Assembly (NCBI GenBank): GCA_963592385.1
Contig: CAVAWX010000070.1
Location: forward strand, 1 to 9,146
From: CAVAWX01 sp963592385
GTDB taxonomy: Bacteria; Actinomycetota; Coriobacteriia; Coriobacteriales; QAMH01
DNA: 9,146 nucleotides
Direction of reading: 5' to 3'
Of the stretch, positions 1-8,095 are shown in pieces. Within the stretch, counting starts at the first letter, position 1; each line of letters opens with the position of its first letter. The notes beneath the pieces are model-generated. The model had not been told where the DNA came from and made no database searches. It was given only the letters and a program-made list of their open reading frames with translations. A program made the position numbers and the translations under genes.

Positions 1-174
1 GCGGACGTCTCGCCGCTTGCGAACTGGAACACCTCCAAGGTGACGGACATGCAGTGCATGTTCTACTACATCAAGTCGACGGCGACGGGCGACTTGTCGG
101 GCTGGGATGTCGCGGCCGTCACGAACCACACGAACTTCTGCAACCGCTCGGGCGTTACGCAGCCCAACTGGTGA
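1..174 (+). CDS. BspA-like leucine-rich repeat surface protein, 3' end only
   Basis: This is the last 57 codons of a gene that begins before the window; frame 1 is open from base 1 to a TGA at 172-174. The fragment contains the typical BspA/DUF285 repeat wording: SPLANWNTSKVTDMQCMF, then a second, weaker unit around LSGWDVAAVTNHTNF. It ends in VTQPNW, without an LPxTG motif or a C-terminal membrane helix. Members of this family are usually large, secreted or surface-attached proteins of host-associated bacteria made of many ~25-residue repeats, often linked to adhesion. That role is family knowledge and cannot be shown from 57 residues. The gene is co-directional with dnaK but separated by 543 bases, so it is probably a separate transcript. 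The family call is fairly sure; the exact function is unknown. Confidence 0.75.
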   Translation, partial: ADVSPLANWNTSKVTDMQCMFYYIKSTATGDLSGWDVAAVTNHTNFCNRSGVTQPNW

Positions 175-639
175 TGCAATCCGGCTGGGCGTCGTAGCTG
201 CTCTCTCGACTTCTCGATCCTGCTGCGGAGCAGCGCAATGAAGGGCGATAAAGATGCGCCCCGAATGTCATTTGCTCTCGACATTGCTTCGCCGTGGAGA
301 AGTGTGGTGAGGTTCGACGGGGCTTTGCAGGCGTCTTCGTCCTGCAAAAAAGCATGTGCCTTAGGGGGGGCGCGGGGGTGTGCCCCGGCGCAGTTCCACA
401 GCGACGCGAACAGCCCAGTGGGCTGTTCGCCAAAGCGAGGACTGTTTGAGCACGGGGTACGCCCCCGCGCCCTCCTGTGCCGCCCCGATGCTTTCCGCGT
501 TCGCCCTGCGAGAGCGCTTGCCTTTTGGTGCCCCCGTTTACTCGCGGAGCGCGGTCTAAGGCGATGCGTCCTTTCACCCGGCCGGACGTGGCGTCGCGTG
601 ACGCGCGGGTAACGGATGGGGCGACTCTGCGCAGAAAAC
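175..639. other. Intergenic region between surface protein gene and dnaK promoter
   Basis: I see no credible gene here. Open frames exist on both strands, but their translations are rich in Arg, Pro, Ser and Cys and resemble no family I know, as expected for GC-rich non-coding DNA. The first part has a weak hairpin after the surface-protein stop (GCTGCTC at 197-203 with GAGCAGC at 228-234, or a smaller CTGCT/AGCAG stem at 220-233) with no T-run, so it is not a convincing terminator. A second hairpin pairs TTTGCAGG (324-331) with CCTGCAAA (341-348). From 349 to 494 lies a nested inverted-repeat element listed separately. At 561-579 is a 19-base motif that recurs inverted before clpB, and at 591-604 a small GCGTC/GACGC hairpin. 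Confidence 0.6.
349..494. repeat. Nested inverted-repeat element (candidate dispersed repeat or structured RNA)
   Basis: Three layers of complementarity share one centre. The outer arms AAAGCAT (349-355) and ATGCTTT (488-494) are perfect complements. The middle arms 370-387 and 453-470 form an 18-bp duplex with two G-U pairs, and extend outward through the G-run 364-369 against 471-476. The inner hairpin 406-430 is an 11-bp perfect stem, GCGAACAGCCC / GGGCTGTTCGC, with a three-base loop. Between the inner hairpin and the right middle arm is GCGAGGACTGTTTGAGC (435-451), a motif that reappears near the window end. No T-run follows, so it is not a simple terminator. Whether it is a REP/MITE-like mobile repeat, a structured RNA or a decayed insertion cannot be decided from one copy. 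Confidence 0.55.
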
Positions 640-668
640 TTGACATGAAGCGACTTAGATTTTATTGT
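640..668 (+). promoter_or_regulatory. Sigma70-type promoter of the dnaK operon
   Basis: A perfect -35 hexamer TTGACA (640-645) is followed after exactly 17 bases by TATTGT (663-668), four of six matches to TATAAT. It sits in the only AT-rich stretch of the upstream gap. Transcription would start near 675, leaving a leader of about 43 bases. A ribosome binding site GGAAAGGA (701-708) lies nine bases before the dnaK ATG. The sequence CTTGA (639-643) over the -35 box matches the left half of the HspR operator (HAIR, CTTGAGT-N7-ACTCAAG), but the right half is poor (ACTTAGA at 653-659). HspR control is therefore plausible but not demonstrated by this site. Confidence 0.75.
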
Positions 669-717
669 AACGAACGTACAAGAGCATCTACGCGACTCAT
701 GGAAAGGACTGATACTC

Positions 718-2669
<1,952 letters not shown>

Positions 2670-2670
<1 letters not shown>

Positions 2671-3476
2671 TGGCGGCGGCCGAGGACAAGGCGGCGCAGG
2701 AAGCGCAGGCGGCCGAGGTGGACGCGCAGGTTGAGGATGTGGCCGGCGACGGCGCGGCTGTTGGGGCCGCGCCCGTCGGGGCGGCGGAAGCCGTCGAGGC
2801 CGAGGTCATCGACTTTGCCGAGGCGCGCGCGAAGGCGGGTGAAGGCGACGGCGGCGAGGATGCTGCCGGCGCCGACGCGGCTGACGCGGCCGGTGAAGCG
2901 GGCGAGGCGTCTGAAGGCGCCGGCGCCGACCCGGCCGCCGAGCTGCTGCAAGCCGCCCAGAAAAAGGCCGCCGAGCTGCAAGACCGCTACGCGCGCCTGC
3001 AGGCCGAGTGGGACAACTTCCGCAAACGCACGAGCGCGGAGCGCGACTCGGAGCGCGCGCGTGCGGCGGAAAGCCTCGTGAAGGACCTGCTGCCCGTGCT
3101 CGACGACCTGGAGCGCGCCTTGAAGCACGCGAAGGAAAGCGGCGAGGGCGGCACCCTGGCCGACGGCGTCGAGGCCGTGCAGACGAAATTCCTGCAAATC
3201 TTGGGCAAGCACCAGGTCTCGCAGGTCGAGGCCGAGGCGCAGCCCTTCGACGTGAACTGCCACCAGGCGGTGGGCACGACCGAGGACGCGAGCGTGCCCG
3301 AGGAGACGGTCGTGCAGGTCTACCAGCAGGGCTACCGCATGGGCGACAAGGTCATACGCCCGGCCATGGTGGTCACGAGCACGGGAGGCCCGGCGCGCGA
3401 GCCAGACGACGGCGGCGCGAACGCGAACGCAGGTGCGGACGCGGCCCCTGCAGGCGACGGCGGCCAAGAGGGCTGA
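2670..3476 (+). CDS. grpE: Nucleotide exchange factor GrpE with long acidic N-terminal extension
   Basis: GrpE is a dimeric co-chaperone that opens the DnaK nucleotide-binding domain to release ADP. The 268-residue product has three parts. Residues 1 to about 88 are low-complexity, rich in Ala, Glu, Gly and Asp, and presumably disordered. From about 88 to 150 is the long coiled-coil helix containing LQAEWDNFRKRTSAERD. Then follows the compact beta domain with the family signature YQQGYRMGDKVIRPAMVV. A second low-complexity tail (about the last 30 residues) ends the protein. The start codon shares a base with the dnaK stop (TAATG at 2668-2672), so translation is probably coupled; a weak GAGAG lies at 2656-2660. 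Many GrpE proteins are around 180-220 residues, and the excess here is the two disordered ends. Confidence 0.97.
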
Positions 3477-3517
3477 CGGGAGCGCAGGCAGGCGCGGACA
3501 GACGGCAAGGACACGAC

Positions 3518-3550
3518 GGGACGCGCTGTGAAAAGGCGCGTTTCGTTTTT
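3518..3550 (+). terminator. Possible internal terminator or attenuator between grpE and dnaJ
   Basis: In the 167-base gap after grpE, ACGCGC (3521-3526) pairs with GCGCGT (3536-3541), and the stem can be lengthened with G-U pairs to 3518/3544. It is followed by TTCGTTTTT, with a run of five T at 3546-3550. This resembles a weak Rho-independent terminator that would lower expression of dnaJ, hspR and clpB relative to dnaK and grpE. An overlapping alternative stem, TCGTTTT (3543-3549) with AAAACGA (3557-3563), could compete with it. The six-base perfect core and ten-base loop make it only a moderate candidate. Confidence 0.35.
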
Positions 3551-3643
3551 ACGAGGAAAACGACGGGCGGCGGCGCTGATGTGCGCCCCACCCGCCGACG
3601 AGTACAGAAAAGCGACGAACACAGAAGAAGGTAGGTGAGCGCT

Positions 3644-4651
3644 ATGGCACAGAAGAGAAGCTACTACGACGTCCTCGGTGTGAAGAAAGGCGCTTCCGCC
3701 GACGAGATAAAGAAGGCATTCCGCAAGCAGGCGCAGAAGTTCCACCCGGACGCCGGCGGCGACGAGGAGAAGTTCAAAGAGGTGAACGAGGCCTATGAGG
3801 TCTTGGGCGACGAGAAGAAGCGCGCCCAGTACGACCGTTTCGGCGCGGTGGGCGATTTCTCCTCCTGTGGGCCGGGCGGCGGCTGCGGCGGGGGCGGACG
3901 CGGCGGCAGGCGCACCTACACCTACCGCGGCGACGGCTCCGGCTTCGGCGGCGGCTTTTCCGACTTCGACTTCGGCGACATCTTCGACAACATACGCAGC
4001 GGCGAGGGCGCGTTCGGCTCGAACTGGGACTTCAACATCAACCGCGCGCGCAAAGGCCAGGACCTGCAGGTGAACCTCGACCTGAGTTTCGCCGAGGCGT
4101 TTTCCGGCACGACGAAGAAGGTCACCATACGCATCCCGTCCAACGGCCAGGAGCAGTCCATCAACGTGAAGGTGCCGGCCGGCGCGGTGGACGGCGGCAA
4201 GCTGCGCTACCACGAGAAGGGCGAATACGGCAAAAACGGCGGCAAGCGCGGCGACCTGGTCGTCGTCACGCACATCGACGCGCATCCGTTTTTCACGCGC
4301 GAGAGAGCCGACGTGGTCTTGCAGCTGCCCGTGAGCTTCGACGAGGCGGCGCTGGGCGCGACGGTCGTGGTGCCCGCCCCCGACGGCACGAAGGTGAAGC
4401 TGCGCGTGCCGGCCGGCAGCCAGGACGGATCGACGCTGCGGGTGAAGGGCAAGGGCGCCCCGAAGCTGAAGGGCTCGGGCTGCGGCGATTTGAAGGTGCG
4501 CCTGTGCGTGCGCGTGCCGAAGAGCCTGAACGCCGAGCAGAAGAAGGCGCTGCAGGCATTTGCCGAGGCAGGCGATGGCGCGGGCGAGAAGATGCGCGCG
4601 GTGATAGACGAGGCCGTGGCGGCGCAGGCGCCGGCGCAAGGAGCCGCGTAG
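3644..4651 (+). CDS. dnaJ: J-domain co-chaperone, type II (no zinc finger; CbpA/DnaJ-like)
   Basis: This protein delivers substrates to DnaK and stimulates its ATPase. The J-domain occupies residues 1-70, with the essential HPD at 34-36 (KFHPDAGG). A Gly-rich linker with Phe follows (SCGPGGGCGGGGRGG, then GSGFGGGFSDFDFGDIF). The two C-terminal beta-sandwich domains begin near DLQVNLDLSFAEAF and include VKGKGAPKLKGSGCGDLKVR. The four CxxCxGxG zinc modules of type I DnaJ are absent: the expected place runs straight from SGTTKKVTI into the first C-terminal domain, and only four scattered cysteines exist. I chose ATG 3644 (335 residues, AGGTGA at 3633-3638 as ribosome site, canonical MAQKRSYYDVLGV start); a GTG at 3635 would add three residues. 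It could equally be named cbpA. Family identity is certain. Confidence 0.95.
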   Translation: MAQKRSYYDVLGVKKGASADEIKKAFRKQAQKFHPDAGGDEEKFKEVNEAYEVLGDEKKRAQYDRFGAVGDFSSCGPGGGCGGGGRGGRRTYTYRGDGSGFGGGFSDFDFGDIFDNIRSGEGAFGSNWDFNINRARKGQDLQVNLDLSFAEAFSGTTKKVTIRIPSNGQEQSINVKVPAGAVDGGKLRYHEKGEYGKNGGKRGDLVVVTHIDAHPFFTRERADVVLQLPVSFDEAALGATVVVPAPDGTKVKLRVPAGSQDGSTLRVKGKGAPKLKGSGCGDLKVRLCVRVPKSLNAEQKKALQAFAEAGDGAGEKMRAVIDEAVAAQAPAQGAA

Positions 4652-4706
4652 AGGCCGCGGCTGCGGGTCGTGGGCCGTGGCGCACGTGGCGGCATTGCAA
4701 CTGCGG

Positions 4707-4724
4707 CGCGACGCGGACGTCGCG
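4707..4724 (+). other. Hairpin in the dnaJ-hspR gap
   Basis: CGCGACG (4707-4713) and CGTCGCG (4718-4724) form a perfect seven-pair stem with a four-base loop, ending seven bases before AAAGG, the ribosome binding site of hspR (4731-4735). No T-run follows, so it is not a typical terminator. It might affect mRNA processing or stability, or be chance in GC-rich DNA. The rest of the 91-base gap shows nothing else. Confidence 0.3.
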
Positions 4725-4742
4725 TGAGGGAAAGGCGAGACG

Positions 4743-5171
4743 ATGGCAAAAGCAGACAAGAACAAGCCGTTGTACATGATCAGCGTGGCGGCAGACCTCG
4801 CGGGCCTTCACCCGCAGACCCTGCGCATCTACGAGAGCAAGGGGCTGGTGAAGCCCAAGCGCACCGGCGGCAACACGCGCATGTACTCGCAGGCCGACGT
4901 CGAGCGCCTGGAGCTGATCAGCCAGCTGACCGACGAGGGCATCAATTTGGCCGGCGTCATCCGCATACTCGACATGCGCGAGCGCATGGACGAGCTGCGA
5001 CGCGAGGCCGACGAGCTGCGCGAGCAGATGCAGCAGGCCGCCGACCAGCTGCGCGAGATGCAGGTGCGGGCGACGATCCGCAATCTGGTGAACAAGCCCA
5101 ACCACGCGCGCATGCTGGGCGAGGCGGCAAGCCCCGAGGCCATCGACGAGCTGCTCGGCGGCGGCGAGTAG
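4743..5171 (+). CDS. hspR: Heat-shock repressor HspR (MerR family)
   Basis: HspR is a MerR-family DNA-binding protein which, in Streptomyces and other actinobacteria, represses the dnaK operon and clpB through HAIR operators, with DnaK as co-repressor. The 142-residue product has the winged-helix domain at residues ~11-65: ISVAADLAGLHPQTLRIYES is the helix-turn-helix, followed by the wing KGLVKPKRTGGNTRMYS. A helix DVERLELISQLTDEGINLAGVIRIL follows. A coiled coil rich in Glu/Arg (about 80-115: MRERMDELRREADELREQM) would mediate dimerisation. The tail lacks metal- or drug-binding motifs, as usual for HspR. The ATG is preceded by AAAGG at 4731-4735. Its place between dnaJ and clpB supports the assignment and predicts autoregulation. 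Confidence 0.96.
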   Translation: MAKADKNKPLYMISVAADLAGLHPQTLRIYESKGLVKPKRTGGNTRMYSQADVERLELISQLTDEGINLAGVIRILDMRERMDELRREADELREQMQQAADQLREMQVRATIRNLVNKPNHARMLGEAASPEAIDELLGGGE

Positions 5172-5176
5172 GGGCG

Positions 5177-5245
5177 GGTGAAGGGGCGCATCGCAACGGC
5201 GCCGCGCCCGCGCGCAAGCGCGCGGGCGCGGCATCCCCTTTCACC
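5177..5245. repeat. Long GC-rich palindrome between hspR and clpB
   Basis: The core is a nearly continuous palindrome. Bases 5202-5215 are perfectly complementary to 5218-5231 with only AA between, and 5201/5232 add one more pair. A realistic hairpin has about 12-13 pairs and a small loop. Outer arms GGTGAAGGGG (5177-5186) and CCCCTTTCACC (5235-5245) pair with one bulged T. The left arm (5176-5194) is 17/19 identical to the reverse complement of 561-579 upstream of dnaK. There is no T-run, so intrinsic termination is unlikely. It may be a repeat element, an mRNA-stabilising or processing hairpin, or a DNA cruciform. Confidence 0.6.
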
Positions 5246-5278
5246 ATGGAACACGCGCGCGGCAGCGCAAGCTTCGGG

Positions 5279-5316
5279 GCGCGAGCAACCGCCTCGAGCC
5301 GCCCGCGTGCTCGCGC
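5279..5316. repeat. Inverted repeat upstream of clpB
   Basis: GCGCGAGCA (5279-5287) and TGCTCGCGC (5308-5316) are perfect nine-base complements with a 20-base loop, about 40 bases before the clpB start. It does not match the HAIR consensus. It could be a second hairpin in the clpB leader or an operator for an unknown factor. Confidence 0.35.
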
Positions 5317-5355
5317 GAGGGAAATTGAAAACTGAATAGCGAGAGGATGATCGAC

Positions 5356-8025
5356 ATGAGAATAGACAAACTGGCAGTGACGGCCCAAGAGGCCCTGCAA
5401 AATTCCGTGACCATCGCGGCCGACGCCGAGGCGGCGCAAGTCGAGCCCGTGCACCTGCTGAAGGCGCTGCTCGACGCGCACGAGGGCAACCTCAACGCCA
5501 TCGTCGAGCGCATCGGCGCGGACACAGCGACGCTTTCCGCCGAGGTGGACCGCGCCATCGCCGCCGCCCCGAAGGTCAGCGGCTCGCGCAGCATGCCGCG
5601 TGCGAGCGACGCGCTGGCCGACGTGGTGGACGCCGCCGTGAAGGGCGCCGAGAAGATGGGCGACGCCTTCGCGACGACCGAGCACCTGCTGATCGCGCTG
5701 GCCGGCGACAAAGGCGACGCGGGCAAGATCTTGTCCGTGGCCGGCATCACCAAAAAGCGCATCGAGCAGGTCTACGACGAGCTGCGCGGCGACACGCGCG
5801 TGACCGACCGAGAGGGCAAGACGCAGTTCGAGGCCTTGTCGCAGTACGGACAGAACCTGACCGAGGCCGCGCGCGAGGGCAAGCTCGACCCCGTGATCGG
5901 CCGCAACGACGAGATCCGCCACACCATCCAGGTGCTTTCGCGGCGCACGAAGAACAACCCCGTGCTGATCGGCGAGCCGGGCGTGGGCAAGACGGCCATC
6001 GTCGAGGGGCTGGCGCAGCGCATCGTCAACGGCGACGTGCCCTCCACCCTGCGCGACCGCGAGGTCGTGGCGCTCGACATGGGGGCGCTCGTGGCCGGCG
6101 CGAAGTACCGCGGCGAGTTCGAGGACCGCCTGAAGGCCGTGCTGCGCGAGGTGGGCGAATCCGACGGCAAGATCATCTTGTTCATCGACGAGCTGCACAC
6201 GATCGTGGGCGCGGGCGCAGGCGAGGGCAGCCTGGACGCGGGCAACATGCTCAAGCCCGCCCTGGCGCGCGGCGAGCTGCACGCCATCGGCGCGACGACC
6301 CTCGACGAGTACCGCAAGTACATCGAGAAGGACTCGGCGCTCGAACGCAGGTTCCAGCCCGTCATGGTGAACGAGCCCGGCGTCGAGGAGACCATCTCGA
6401 TCCTGCGCGGCATCAAGGAGAAGTACGAGATCCACCACGGCGTGCGCATCCAGGACGCGGCCATCGTCGCGGCCGCCGAGCTGTCCAACCGCTACATCAC
6501 GGACCGCTTCCTGCCCGACAAGGCCATCGACCTCGTGGACGAGGCCGGCAGCCGCCTGCGCATGGAGATCGACTCGATGCCCGAGGAGATCGACCTGCTC
6601 GACCGCAACCTCACCCAGATGCAGATCGAGGAGCAGGCGCTGATGAAGGAGGAGGACGCCGCCTCCAAGGAGCGCCTGGAGGAGCTGCGCGGGCAAATCG
6701 CCGAGGCGCGCCAGGAGCTCGACCGCCAGCGCGCGCAGTGGGCCAACGAGAAGGACGCCATCAACCGCGTGCAGGAGCTGAAGGCGGCCATCGACCAGGC
6801 GCAATACGACGAGGAGCGCTTCACCCGCGAGGGCGATTTGTCGGCGGCGTCCGAGATCCGCTTCGCGAAGATCCCGCAGCTGCAAGCCGAGCTCGAGGCG
6901 GCCACGCGTGCCGTCGAGGACAAGCAGACGGCCGAGGACGGGCTGCTGAAGGAGGAGGTCACCGCCGAGGACATCGCCGACGTGGTCAGCAACTGGACCG
7001 GCGTGCCCGTCTCGAAGATGATGGAAGGCGAGATGGCCAAGCTCGCGGGGCTGGAAGACCGGCTGCACGAGCGCATCATCGGGCAAGACGAGGCGGTGTC
7101 TGCCGTGGCGGCCGCCGTGCGCCGCAGCCGCGCGGGGCTGTCCGACCCGAACCAGCCCATCGGCAGCTTCCTGTTTCTGGGGCCGACCGGCGTGGGCAAG
7201 ACGGAGCTGACCAAGCGCCTGGCCGAGCTGCTCTTCGACAGCGAGAAGGCCGTCGTGCGCATCGATATGTCCGAGTACATGGAGAAGTTCTCAGTGCAGC
7301 GCCTGATCGGGGCGCCCCCGGGATACGTGGGCTACGAGGAAGGCGGCCAGCTGACCGAGGCCGTGCGCCGCAGGCCCTACAGCGTCGTGCTGCTCGACGA
7401 GGTGGAAAAGGCGCATCCCGACGTGTTCAACGTGCTGCTGCAGGTGCTCGACGACGGGCGGCTGACCGACGGGCAGGGGCGTGTGGTCAGCTTCAAGAAC
7501 ACGATCATCGTCATGACGAGCAACGTGGGCAGCCAGGCGATTCAGGCCGCCGAGGAGGCCGGCGCGGGTGAAGAGGCGCGCAAGGCGCAGATCGAGCAGG
7601 CGCTGCGGGCGACCTTCAGGCCCGAGTTCTTGAACCGCATCGACGAGATCATCGAGTTCGCGAGCTTGGACATCGGCGATTTGGAGCAGATTGTGGACCT
7701 GCAGCTGGCCGACGTGGCCGGGCGTCTGGCCGACCGGCGCATCAAGCTGGAGGTCACGCCGGCGGCGCGTGAGCGGCTGGCCATGGACGGCTACGACCCG
7801 GTGTTCGGGGCCCGGCCGCTGAAGCGCCTCGTGCAGCACCAGGTGGCCGACCGCGCGGCCAACGAGATCGTGGCCGGACGCGTGCGCGAGGGCGACACGC
7901 TGGTCATCGACTTCGACGAGAGCGGCGCGGGCGGCGGGGATGCTGCGGGCACGGGCGGCCTCGGCGGCGCGGGCGGCGGCGACTACACGACTACCGTGCA
8001 GGCGCCCGTGGGCTCCTCGTCGTAG
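5356..8025 (+). CDS. clpB: Disaggregase ClpB (Hsp100, AAA+ ATPase)
   Basis: ClpB is a hexameric AAA+ machine that threads aggregated proteins through its pore together with DnaK/DnaJ/GrpE. From ATG 5356 it has 889 residues. The Clp-N double repeat is at ~1-145. The first ATPase domain has Walker A GEPGVGKT (206-213), Walker B ILFIDE (to 279) and arginines LERRF near 331-332. The coiled-coil middle domain, specific to ClpB, spans ~405-525. The second ATPase domain has Walker A GPTGVGKT (609-616), Walker B VVLLDE (to 682) and sensor-2 region GARPLKRL. I prefer ATG 5356 (MRIDKLAVTAQEAL, eight bases after AGAGGA) over ATG 5347, which would directly abut the ribosome site. The last ~34 residues form an unusual Gly/Ala/Ser-rich tail. 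No promoter is obvious in the 175-184-base gap after hspR. Confidence 0.97.
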   Translation: MRIDKLAVTAQEALQNSVTIAADAEAAQVEPVHLLKALLDAHEGNLNAIVERIGADTATLSAEVDRAIAAAPKVSGSRSMPRASDALADVVDAAVKGAEKMGDAFATTEHLLIALAGDKGDAGKILSVAGITKKRIEQVYDELRGDTRVTDREGKTQFEALSQYGQNLTEAAREGKLDPVIGRNDEIRHTIQVLSRRTKNNPVLIGEPGVGKTAIVEGLAQRIVNGDVPSTLRDREVVALDMGALVAGAKYRGEFEDRLKAVLREVGESDGKIILFIDELHTIVGAGAGEGSLDAGNMLKPALARGELHAIGATTLDEYRKYIEKDSALERRFQPVMVNEPGVEETISILRGIKEKYEIHHGVRIQDAAIVAAAELSNRYITDRFLPDKAIDLVDEAGSRLRMEIDSMPEEIDLLDRNLTQMQIEEQALMKEEDAASKERLEELRGQIAEARQELDRQRAQWANEKDAINRVQELKAAIDQAQYDEERFTREGDLSAASEIRFAKIPQLQAELEAATRAVEDKQTAEDGLLKEEVTAEDIADVVSNWTGVPVSKMMEGEMAKLAGLEDRLHERIIGQDEAVSAVAAAVRRSRAGLSDPNQPIGSFLFLGPTGVGKTELTKRLAELLFDSEKAVVRIDMSEYMEKFSVQRLIGAPPGYVGYEEGGQLTEAVRRRPYSVVLLDEVEKAHPDVFNVLLQVLDDGRLTDGQGRVVSFKNTIIVMTSNVGSQAIQAAEEAGAGEEARKAQIEQALRATFRPEFLNRIDEIIEFASLDIGDLEQIVDLQLADVAGRLADRRIKLEVTPAARERLAMDGYDPVFGARPLKRLVQHQVADRAANEIVAGRVREGDTLVIDFDESGAGGGDAAGTGGLGGAGGGDYTTTVQAPVGSSS

Positions 8026-8055
8026 ACGCATCCTAGCTTGCGTGGCAAAACTTAC

Positions 8056-8095
8056 CATGTCAACACCTTACCAAATGTGGTAAGGTGTTGACATG
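8056..8095. promoter_or_regulatory. Palindromic operator/hairpin overlapping the abiEi start codon
   Basis: Bases 8056-8073 are perfectly complementary to 8078-8095: an 18-bp stem with loop AATG. The right arm carries the ribosome binding sequence TAAGGTG (8081-8087) and ends on the abiEi ATG (8093-8095). The 7-mer CTTACCA also occurs as direct copies at 8051-8057 and 8067-8073, and inverted at 8078-8084. AbiEi antitoxins are known to bind inverted repeats at their own promoter, so this is probably the autoregulatory operator. In RNA the same sequence would hide both the ribosome site and the start codon. No convincing promoter is visible in the ~65 bases before it. Confidence 0.7.

Noticed and set aside
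238..612. Plus-strand open frame of 124 codons upstream of dnaK
   Set aside because: It runs straight through the nested inverted repeats, has no good ribosome binding site, and is rich in Arg, Cys and Pro; more likely non-coding.
4957..7086. 709-codon minus-strand open frame opposite hspR and clpB (and a 481-codon one at 3332-4777)
   Set aside because: Both cross several certain plus-strand genes and give repetitive, composition-biased products; they are mirror frames caused by high third-position GC.
8056..8095. Palindrome as the clpB terminator
   Set aside because: No T-run follows it on the plus strand, and it extends exactly to the abiEi start codon, pointing to an operator role.
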